From the NCBI GenBank assembly GCA_002104985.1, contig MCGO01000300.1:1-37375 (forward strand): DNA of 37,375 nt. Direction: 5' to 3'. Shown here one piece after another: positions 1-8,212 of this stretch. The notes beneath the pieces are model-generated. The model was not told the origin of the DNA. It saw only the letters and a list, made by a program, of their open reading frames with translations, and searched no databases. Position 1 is the stretch's first letter; every line of letters begins with the position of its first letter. Origin of the DNA: Rhizoclosmatium globosum (taxonomy: Eukaryota; Chytridiomycota; Chytridiomycetes; Chytridiales; Chytriomycetaceae). Both the position numbers and the translations under genes were made by a program.

Positions 1-29
1 TCATAAACAGTTGTGGGAACTACTTACAG

Positions 30-298
30 CTTTCACCATCAAGAGAGAGTTTCAACAAGAGTTCAAGTTAAAGGACGAGAACGAGAAGATGGATCAAGAA
101 GAAAGGTATGAATCCATCGAGAATAGGAGCAGTGATTTGAAATTTTGGAGTGAGAGCAAGAGTGGGTCAATGAATGATATTCCATGGTTGTATTCACTGC
201 GTGTTAGTTATGGTTGTAAGACTTACTGGTGTCTACAAATACAAAGTACTCTCCTGTTGAAGCTTTTGTCAAATATAGAAGACAAACTGAAACTTTAA
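30..298 (+). CDS. 3' terminal exon of an unidentified gene cut by the window edge
   Basis: An open frame runs from an apparent splice acceptor (ending at base 29, 'acttacag') to a TAA at 296-298. It encodes a charged stretch with KDENEKMDQEERYESIENRS and then a short hydrophobic tail. The start and the upstream exons lie outside the window. The first half (52-186) is almost identical, inverted, to the exon at 3898-4170, and it reads in the same protein frame in both copies. This suggests a paralogue of the C-terminal exon of the kinase-Sel1 gene, or the arm of a mobile element. The copies diverge abruptly after the residues SMNDIP, so the C-terminus here (Trp-Leu-Tyr...) is unrelated to the other copy. 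Function is unknown. That this is translated is an inference from the frame and the acceptor site. Confidence 0.4.
52..186 (+). repeat. Left arm of 135-bp inverted repeat
   Basis: By direct comparison, 52-186 equals the reverse complement of 3998-4132 with a single difference (a T in 'aattttgg' here, C in the other copy). Identity ends sharply on both sides. No extension and no obvious target-site duplication are visible. The arm lies about 200 bp from the stop codon of the recombinase-like gene. Confidence 0.95.
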
Positions 299-392
299 TT
301 ATGAACTGAAAAGAAAATAAATTAATATGCTTCATGACTTGTCCAAGATGTCTACCATTCTTACACTACAGAGACTCATTCACATAAGTCTG

Positions 393-3300
393 TCACTCAT
401 CATCATCATTGTCATAATCTGTGGCCCAAGCTTCATCCTCACTTGGTGTATTATTGTATCCAAGAACTTCAGCGTGATCATCGAGAAACTCGTAAATCAT
501 GGAGTAAAAGTTTACCAATGCAGGATCATTAAATTCTCGGGGATAACGTGGGTGAAGGCGGGTGTCATTGGTCGATTCACTTGCAGTGCCTGCTTGGTCT
601 GTAACTTCAGTTGATTTTGCTTCTTCTGAATCAACAATAGAGTCACAGCCATCACTGATACCACCATCAAGTTGCAACACATCATCACCAAAAGGACTTT
701 CATCATTGAAGTCGGCATCACTTTCTCTCTCATGGATTTCATGGTTGTCTTCAGAAACACTGTCGCGACCCTCCTCCGAAATCTTGTCATCTGCATCTTC
801 TTCCACAATAGTGTCCCCCACACTGTCACTACCATCTTCACTGCCCTCAGCTTCACTGTCATTACTGCCATCCAAGTCAACTTCAATCACTCTTGAATCT
901 GAGCGAGACCCTGAACCTGAACCTATTTGCGGTCCAGCTGCATACAAAGAAGAATCACCCTCCCCCGTCAAACTGCACCACTTCCACCACTTGTCAGAGA
1001 TACTCTTCATTTTACGGATAACAGCAGCTCCATCAGTTGTGGCCCCATAATTGTTCTGATGCACTTGAGAGCTGTGTCCAAATTGACTGCTTACTGTAGT
1101 GTTCACTTCTGCCACTGCTGTCTCTTCAAAGTCAATGTGATCTGCAAATGAAGCCATCATTTGTCGAGTGTGGCGGATTCCCAGATTTACCCCAAAAACA
1201 CTCCAGAAATTCTGAATGTACAAGCCATGCAATTTGGATACTTTGCAAGGGATTCCGTTTCTCAAAAACAGATAAGTCTTGGCTTGGATTTCATCTTCGT
1301 GGGTCAAGAACGAAAGCTTTTTGCGGTTTCTCATGTCAGCCCAGAATGCACTTTGTCGTTTTATTAGTCGTCAACAATTACTACAAGTGCTTACATGTAG
1401 AGTGGGTAAACAAAGACCAGATACTTTACAAGAATCTGTGCAAGCTCATCTGGAACGAACCGAAACAAGTCTTTATGAAATCCAGAGTTTGCACTCGACT
1501 TGTTGTATCTTGTTCAAACTTCAGTGCCCTAACTCAAAACAAGGACACAACTTACCTCAAGTTGATGCACAATCTGTGTTCAAGAATCATCAAATTTCTT
1601 TTGCCTAAACCCGAATTCACAATGGTGGTCATTTGGAACTCTGTTGTTCGGGGCGGCATTCCACAAAACAAGGCAAGACCGAGCATCAACAGAGAAATAA
1701 AATTGTCCACTTTAGCTTAAAGATAAAAGCTCAGATGTATGTAGCAGCCAATAAAAACTAAATACCAGTGTACGACTCCATTGCCTCAGTTTTGTAGATA
1801 AGTCTTGTGGGCTCAAAAAAGTCAATCCTCAAGTTCTTGGTCTTTTTGATGTGCAATTCAAGTCTGTTCCCATTTTCTTCACTAAATGCAGAGCTGTTGG
1901 CTTGCTCTGTCATGAAGCTGTAGCCTGGTCTTGAGTTTGCAACATTGTCAGTCAACCGTTTTGGGTCAAACGTGAAGTCAGAAACATCCATCCCAAACAG
2001 TAAATTACTGAGTTCTGTTGTGATCACTCGAAAGTAGTTTGCTCGACCTTCCCGGAACATGGTCTTTGAAACACCCAAGCGACCATCAATAACCAACTTG
2101 GGTTCATTAGGCAAACTGTAATCCCAATGTTTGCTAATGAGATTGGCTGTATTGCTGCCCATCATGATTAATCCACATGTGGACTTGAACTGCTTCATTT
2201 TGGCATACGGGAGACTATGCTTTCCATAACTGACAAGCTCAATGACTTGATTAATTTCCCTTGTTATAAAAAAACAGAAATCAATAAAAGACTGAAATCA
2301 AAGTATGCCTCACTTGTCCTTATCGGCTCTTGCCATCCATGAACCAAACGAAGCAATTTCTTGGCACCAATCCAAAACTAGGCAACGAGAAGCAAACAGG
2401 AAATGAGTACAAGGTCCAGTCATGAGTTGCTCTTTGCAAAAGGTGCCATCAGGCTGTAAAAACCTGAGCAACAGGTATTCTTCAACCAAATGGATCCGAC
2501 CGGTATCGAGGCCTTCAAAGCCAATGTCTTCAAACAAAACAATGCGCAACAACTTGATCAGTGCTTCTTGCTGATTCTCAATGACTGCATTAGTTCTACA
2601 AAGCAGGGGAACATCAAGTGTCTCCAACAATGCCTCAACAGCTTCGTTCACATCATCACGCAACTTGGGCATTTTGGTGCCTGTGTTGGCACCTTGCTTA
2701 CGAGCAATCAACATTGTGACAAATAACCCAAGAGTTCTCGCATACGTTGGGATTGTCCCTTTCACGTCAATAGGCTTGAAAGCCTTTCCTGCATACCCAG
2801 TGTCATTGGTGGATTTGCGACCAGCATTTTTGATGGCTGTACGTGTCGGTTGGGTCCCAGGTAAAGTTGCCAACTCATTGACTTTTTCCAAGAACAAACG
2901 ACACAACATAATCACTGTCTTGGTGTCCTTTGTCTCTGTCAAGATAGAAATGTACTTTGCTGGGTTCTTGATGGCATCAATACCAAAAACCAACTTGTCC
3001 CATCCCATCTAATCCGAAAAAGTTAACTGCTGTTTTTTGACCCCCAAAACACTTACGTTATTCAGGAACGGTGTATTGGTTTTGCTTGATGAGGCAATCA
3101 GACCAGCAGTTTCCAATCCAGTAGACAAGTAAGCTCTCGAACGTGATCCAGCAGTGTTCTTGATCTGTTTCTGTTTACGTGCAAGGCTTTTGAGTTCCTT
3201 GGCTCTTTGGCGAGCATCAAATCCTTCTTCTGGCTTATACATTCCAAAGACCCGTGCATATAGTTTAACAACTTGAGTTGGCCTGTACCCCCAATACTGA

Positions 3301-3868
3301 TTCTTTTGGTGTTCAGCCCTGCAATGTACCCTAATGGCACTTTGAGATACACAAACATAGTTGCAGTCCAGGCACATGAATCCAAATCTGGCAGGATGGG
3401 TCAGACCACATTTCATTTTCTTGACGTGGCTTTGGAGCTTCTCGGGAAAGTCTACTGCAAGGTTGCACTTGTTGCAGTGAAACAGGTTGTCCTCAGAATC
3501 CCTCGGAATGAAAGTGAGCTCATCCTCTTCTAACAAACCAATCAAAGTTTAGTATTTAATAAGAAAAGAGATCAAATCACTCACTTGTGTAGTCATTTAT
3601 CCAATAACGAACAGAAACAACCTTCTGGTGGACTAATCTATAATGTTTTCCCAAAGCAAATTTGTTGTTGAAGGGTGCAATGTCTTTGCACTCTGGGTTG
3701 GGGCATTCAACTTTGGGTCTGTTGTTTCATAGAGTCAGAAAATGATTTTAAAGTTCTTGTCTGAATTTCAAACAAGAATCAACACTTCAGCAATAATTGC
3801 CTCAATATAGAGAATAAACAATGAGTTTTAGGAAGGATGTGTGGAAAGAGTACTTCAAGAGCTATCAT
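393..3868 (-). CDS. OrsD-like zinc-finger / tyrosine-recombinase-like protein (putative mobile-element gene)
   Basis: Eight exons join in frame: 3868-3786, 3718-3585, 3529-3057, 3008-2314, 2259-1766, 1709-1556, 1508-1395, 1329-393. They total 3,084 nt (1,027 residues plus stop). The N-terminal part has Cys/His fingers (CPNPEC...H...H; HCNKCNLAV...H; FMCLDCNYV...H...H) like the OrsD/DUF3505 family, which in fungi is often found beside or fused to RecQ-like helicases. The C-terminal half has tyrosine-recombinase-like boxes in order: GMPPRTTEF (Arg I), RYNKSS (possible Lys), GIRHTRQ (Arg II region), FGHSSQVHQNNYG (His and Tyr). The usual first His of the H-x-x-R box appears to be Leu. The last 200 residues are a very acidic Ser/Asp/Glu tail, and no helicase follows. 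The gene is closely flanked by 135-bp inverted repeats, which supports a mobile origin. Family placement is by motif recognition; recombinase activity is inferred. The start is the first ATG whose frame splices into exon 2. Confidence 0.75.
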
Positions 3869-3897
3869 TTGATGATCCAACCACCCAACACAACCAA

Positions 3898-4170
3898 CTA
3901 CAGCTCACACAACACCAACACCAACATTTCCAAACTTGATCTACAACCACCCACCCCTGAGTAACCCATCAACCTCAGGTCCAACACTTCCAAAAAGCAT
4001 GGAATATCATTCATTGACCCACTCTTGCTCTCACTCCGAAATTTCAAATCACTGCTCCTATTCTCGATGGATTCATACCTTTCTTCTTGATCCATCTTCT
4101 CGTTCTCGTCCTTTAACTTGAACTCTTGTTGAGCATCTGTGTCTGCGTCTGCATCTGCGTCTGCGTCTGC
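3898..4170 (-). CDS. Detached terminal exon, probably of the kinase-Sel1 gene
   Basis: The exon opens at a clear acceptor ('atgtcttgcag', just above 4171) and runs to a TAG at 3898-3900. It begins with an Ala-Asp dipeptide repeat (coded by the GTCTGC-like microsatellite), followed by the segment shared with the inverted copy at 52-186, then a short unique tail ending in LVLCEL. If the last Sel1 repeat is read in the frame after its 10-bp deletion, a GT at 4399 (exon ending at 4400) splices in phase to this exon and gives a smooth WYQKA-DADAD junction. In the current frame the Sel1 exon stops first. I infer that this was the native C-terminal exon of the gene at 4418-6142 and is now disconnected. 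The proposed donor (GTTGTT) is weak and the intron (4171-4399) is longer than its neighbours. Confidence 0.45.
   Translation of the reverse strand, partial: ADADADADADTDAQQEFKLKDENEKMDQEERYESIENRSSDLKFRSESKSGSMNDIPCFLEVLDLRLMGYSGVGGCRSSLEMLVLVLCEL
3998..4132 (-). repeat. Right arm of 135-bp inverted repeat
   Basis: Reverse complement of 52-186, with 134 of 135 positions matching. It lies 130 bp upstream of the inferred start codon of the recombinase-like gene (3868), so the two arms bracket that gene almost symmetrically. The arm is coding in the minus frame of the 3898-4170 exon. Confidence 0.95.
4137..4170. repeat. GTCTGC/ATCTGC hexanucleotide microsatellite
   Basis: A short run of six-base units (gtctgc, gcatct variants) on the plus strand. 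In the minus-strand exon it encodes alternating Ala and Asp. It begins right next to the end of the inverted-repeat arm, and the copy at 52-186 lacks it. Confidence 0.8.
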
Positions 4171-4402
4171 AAGACATAACCCAAATTAAAACCTGGCCCC
4201 AACAAACACTTAACAGTATTCTTTGAGTTGAAATATAAGAGTTAAATTGGTTGTTTTGACTATTTATGAAGGTATGGTCCAGTTGACCATCTTAACCCAT
4301 CCCAACACTAAGGGTATAAACCCTCAGTTCTTTTTCGGGACACAAAACCCAACAGCTCTCAAGCTCACTGATCAACATTTTTTAAGGTTAAATAACAACC
4401 TG

Positions 4403-5110
4403 CTTTCTGATACCACATCACAGCTTTTGCTCTACTCCTTGCTCTCTTTCATAACAAACCCCCAAATTACATTGAGCTCTTGCATATCCTTGATCTGCTG
4501 CTTTCTGATACCACATCACAGCTTTTGCATAGTCCTGCTCTACTCCTTGCCCTCTTTTATAACAAACCCCCAAATTACATTGAGCTCTTGCATATCCTTG
4601 ATCTGCTGCTTTCTGATACCACATCACAGCTTTTGCATAGTCCTGCTCTACTCCTTGCCCTCTTTCATAGCATAAGCCCAAATTACATTGAGCTACTTTA
4701 TGTCCTTGAACTGCTGCTTTCTGATACCACATCACAGCTTTTGCATAGTCCTGATCTACTCCTTGCCCTTTGTTGTAACAAACCCCCAAATTACATTGAG
4801 CTCTTGCATATCCTTGATCTGCTGCTTTCTGATACCACATCACAGCTTTTGCATAGTCCTGCTCTACTCCTTGCCCTCTTTCATAACAAAAGCCCAAATT
4901 ACATTGAGCCACTTCATCTTCTTGATCTGCTGCTTTCTGATACCACATCACAGCTTTTGCATAGTCCTGCTCTACTCCTTGCCCTCTTTCATAAGAAAAG
5001 CCCAAATAACATTGAGCCACTTTATGTCCTTGATCTGCTGCTTTCTGATACCACATCACAGCTTTGGCATAGTCTTGCTCCACCCCTTGTCCTTTTTCAT
5101 AGTAAACCCC
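4403..5110 (-). repeat. Tandem 108-bp Sel1-coding repeats
   Basis: Seven near-identical units of about 108 bp (36 codons) can be counted; each encodes the same Sel1 unit (GVEQDYAKAVMWYQKAADQG...AQCNLGVCYERGQ). Differences between units are mostly a few codons after AADQ. Such low divergence indicates recent expansion or gene conversion. The last unit (lowest coordinates) lacks 10 bp (atagtcctgc on the plus strand) at the 4430/4431 junction, exactly between two TGC triplets. Confidence 0.9.
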
Positions 5111-6142
5111 CAAGTTTAATTGAAATGTAACATTTTTGTTCTTTTTGGCTTGATTATACCAAATAACAATTTTTCCATAGTCTTGAGTCAAACCATAGCC
5201 AAAACCTGATCATAATTTGAGTAAGCTTTGGATTCTAAGTGTTGAATATTTAGTCTCACCTTCAAGCTCTGGGAAGATATCAGAAAACATGGGGCGTTCT
5301 TGAGGCTCTTGAGCCCAACATCGTTCAATCAGATTCCAGGTTTTATCAGAAATTGAATCAATTTTGAGACCATAATTTTTGGTGCCAGATCTTCTTGGCC
5401 GGCTCTTGTCTTGAATCCAACGAGACACAACAAATTGATTGCCAATCATTGATTCACCCTCAAAAGGCCAATGGCGTGAGGTAATAAAGTACATAGTCAT
5501 GGCAAAACTGAAGACATCATATGAAGTAGAAGGTTTGTATCCTGGAAGCATAGCCTCGGGTGGAGTATAGCAAGCATGTCCTACTATTGGGCCCTTTCCC
5601 ATGGAGTAGGTTGTGTGGGTTGATGTAACAGTAGTCAATCCAAAGTCAGCAAGGACGGCTCGTTGATCGTGAAGGTCTGTGAAGCGTTAAAATAATGAAC
5701 ACAGAAAGGACAGCAGCTCACGAATTAGGATGTTATCTGGTTTAATATCACGGTGAATGATTGGAGGGTTTTGTTCATGTAGGTATTTGATCGCGTTTGC
5801 AGTGTCAAGAAGCCACTTGTTCCGTACGTCTTTGGATGGTATAGGCTCGCCACAGATCGCTTCGTAGATACTAATTCCCAAACGCTCAAAGACAAGCACG
5901 GGCCAACCAGTGTTCGGATCAATAGCCCTGCCGCAGAAGGCAACAATGTTAGTGTGTTTGAGTCTTTTGCTCATTGCTTCCTCTTGCTCAATTGCTGCAA
6001 GAACGGCCTCACTGAGCTTGCCTTTTGCCTTGAAAGCCTTGACTGCAACCTGAATGCCGCCGTGTGTGCCTTCATAAACTCCGCTGGAAGCGCCTTCGCC
6101 GATTATGGTGTTGCGGTTGAAGATCAGGTCGTTCATTGTCAT
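4418..6142 (-). CDS. Protein kinase with C-terminal Sel1 repeats
   Basis: Three exons (6142-5722, 5676-5260, 5205-4418) give 541 codons. Residues 1 to about 280 are a complete kinase domain: glycine loop GEGASSGVYEG, VAVKAF lysine, HRDIKPDN catalytic loop, an ADFGL metal-binding motif formed across the first splice, and a TPPEAM activation-segment end. Residues from about 290 are Sel1 (TPR-like) repeats, which normally act as protein-interaction scaffolds. Tyrosine-kinase-like or RIP-like kinases fused to Sel1 repeats are common in zoosporic fungi; that is family knowledge. No signal peptide or membrane segment is seen, so it is probably cytosolic. In the last repeat a 10-bp deletion shifts the frame and gives a stop after GVEQKL. 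The enzyme domain is intact but the original C-terminus is probably lost. Start is the first ATG, two codons before the domain. Confidence 0.85.
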
Positions 6143-6391
6143 TGCGACGGAAAAACCAAATCCTTAATCACATTTCTTCCCATTTCACTCTTAAAATCAT
6201 ATAGAATAAGCAAGTTGTAACATTTGAATTGGGTTCATCTCTCGAAAATAATAATATTGGACAAAACCTGCAAGGTGACAAGACGACTCCACTTGCCTGT
6301 GGTCAAACACAAGCACTTTGGAAGCAGTTTGGGCAACCGAAAGGGCTCTAACATTTCATCCAAAAATCAACATTTTTATCTATACAAAGCT

Positions 6392-8025
6392 CTATACACC
6401 AAGCGGACTTTGAACTCTTACACTGTCCCTCTTCCCATTTGCGCTCACACTCACAGTTGACGCCCCACTTCCATAACTGACGCTTCGAACCATTTCAACA
6501 GCAGCCGCAGGAATCCTCGCCAGTAGACTGACCCGTTTCCGAATCGTATCACTCGCTGAACTCAGCGTTGATCGTCGCTTTAGACTCGCAGCACTGCCTT
6601 CCTCGATATCCAAATCCAAATCCCGAACAAGGTACGGATTCGGCAGTTTCTTGACAAGCGCATCCTCTAACGCCGGATTCACCATCACTTTTGAGAGAAT
6701 CTTTTCGATATACAGTGTCAGAGCCTTGACTTCGACTTTCAGCTCTGGGTTATTCAATCGTTAATAAAAATATCCCAGGACAACAAACAGACTTACTCTT
6801 TTCCAATGGAGTCTCAATAGCCTCGCTCATTCCATCTTCATCCAACTCATCGCGCGAAACCCGAACAGCGCCCACTTTAGAGTCAGACGGCGGATCATTT
6901 AAACGCTGCATTAACGGAGTTTCTGCAAGGAAGGCTCCACTCGTTGTTCGATCATGCAACAACAGGTTGTACCCTTCCGATTCCTCCACCAACTCTGCAT
7001 TTTCCTGTTGAAGGTCGGCAACTTGTAACTGCAACGATTCGATCTGTGTGTACGCGTTTTCGAGTGAAGACTGTGAAGACAGTTCGATCTAGGATGACAG
7101 TGTTACATAGACTACAAGGCATAACAAACGACTACCTCTTGAATTCGATGCTCTAACTTGAGTATCCTCGCCTCTTTTTCCGTGAGTTGTGACTTAAGAT
7201 TCCGAAGGGCAGTATCCTCATAAATGGCAGAAAATCGTGACTTGGTATCGATATCGAGAGACAATGGCTCGTCAGATAGGGTATCAGGACTCACTGGTCG
7301 ATCTGCTTCTGTAAAATAGTTGTGATTGAGCAAACAACATCAAATTACAAATGAACCACACCTTTCGTTGCCTTCTGTTGTAAAGTGATTGTATCCATCA
7401 ACGAAACTTCCTTCGCCTTCCAATCGAGTTTAAGAGATTCGTGGTTGCCGATCTGTCAACAAACAATTGAATTGACGCCACCATTTCCCGCTTAACAATC
7501 ACCGCGCACCTCTTCTTCCAGTCTTCGTTTGAGCAAATCCCGCTCGCGAGTCAAGTTGCGAGCATCTTTTGCGACTGAATTGAGTTGTCTTGTCAATACG
7601 ATCTTGTCCTGTTCCAGCGCCGCCACTGCCTGAATCGCCAAGTTCAAGTGGCCATTCATTATATCGAGTTGCTGTGGTGGCAGTGGTGGCAGTGGTGAGT
7701 ACCACTATCCCAGGACTGCCGATTACCCATCAATCACACACTCACTCACCCACTGCAACTTGGCTGCAAACTCAAGCGCTTCAGAGTGGTTCGTTGCAAG
7801 GGCTTTCAGGTCCTCTGCCGCCTAACACCAATCTCAGAGTTAGGTCAAACTCTCTCCAGTCAACAACATCACCTTGTCTCTGGCCGCCTTTTCACTTGCC
7901 GAAACACTTCGAAGGTGGTTCGCAATCGATTCAATTGCTGCAATTCCTGCGAGTCCATCGTCATTCGATACAAAAGGCTGGAGAGATGCTGCTTTGGCTG
8001 ACAGCGATGCCAACAGGAAATCCAT
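6392..8025 (-). CDS. Coiled-coil protein of unknown function
   Basis: A chain of short exons on the minus strand starts at ATG 8025 (MDFLLASLSAK) and ends with VQSPLGV at 6392. Splicing in frame joins RDK to AAEDLKALATNH, then a long heptad-rich region (LEQDKIVLTRQLNS...LKRRLEEE, LKSQLTEKEARILKLEHR, LQLQVADLQQENAELVEE), a motif YNLLLHDRTTSGAFL, and a Ser/Arg-rich tail with SLKRRSTLSS. No enzyme domain, signal peptide or membrane segment is seen. The long coiled coil suggests a structural or scaffold role (inference). The ENAELVEESEGYNLLLHDRT stretch looks conserved-protein-like, but I cannot name the family with confidence. Intron positions between 6760 and 7870 were placed by GT/AG and frame. 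Confidence 0.65.
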
Positions 8026-8212
8026 AAGACAAATGAAATATTTAAACAGAAGAAAGAGAAAACAACTCTTCTTTTGAATTACGTTGAAAACAATTCCCTC
8101 CTCTTTCTTACGAGCAGAAGTGACATTGATTTCTAATGTTCATAAGAGAATTTTTGTTTGATTTAGTTGATACTGAAGTCAAGTTCGGCATAGAAAACAA
8201 GAATAAATGAGG

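Noticed and set aside
562..1050. Serine-rich plus-strand frame
   Set aside because: The antisense of the acidic Asp/Glu/Ser tail of the recombinase-like protein.
393..3868. Starship captain (DUF3435) assignment for the recombinase-like gene
   Set aside because: The N-terminal OrsD-type zinc fingers and the GHSS...NNYG box point to the OrsD-linked family, and no cargo-sized element is visible.
4403..5110. Regularly spaced repeats as a CRISPR array
   Set aside because: The units are contiguous 108-bp coding repeats with no variable spacers, in a eukaryotic gene.
4480..5130. Long plus-strand open frame of 216 codons with regular repeats
   Set aside because: It is the antisense shadow of the Sel1 repeats; the minus strand gives a recognised kinase-Sel1 protein.
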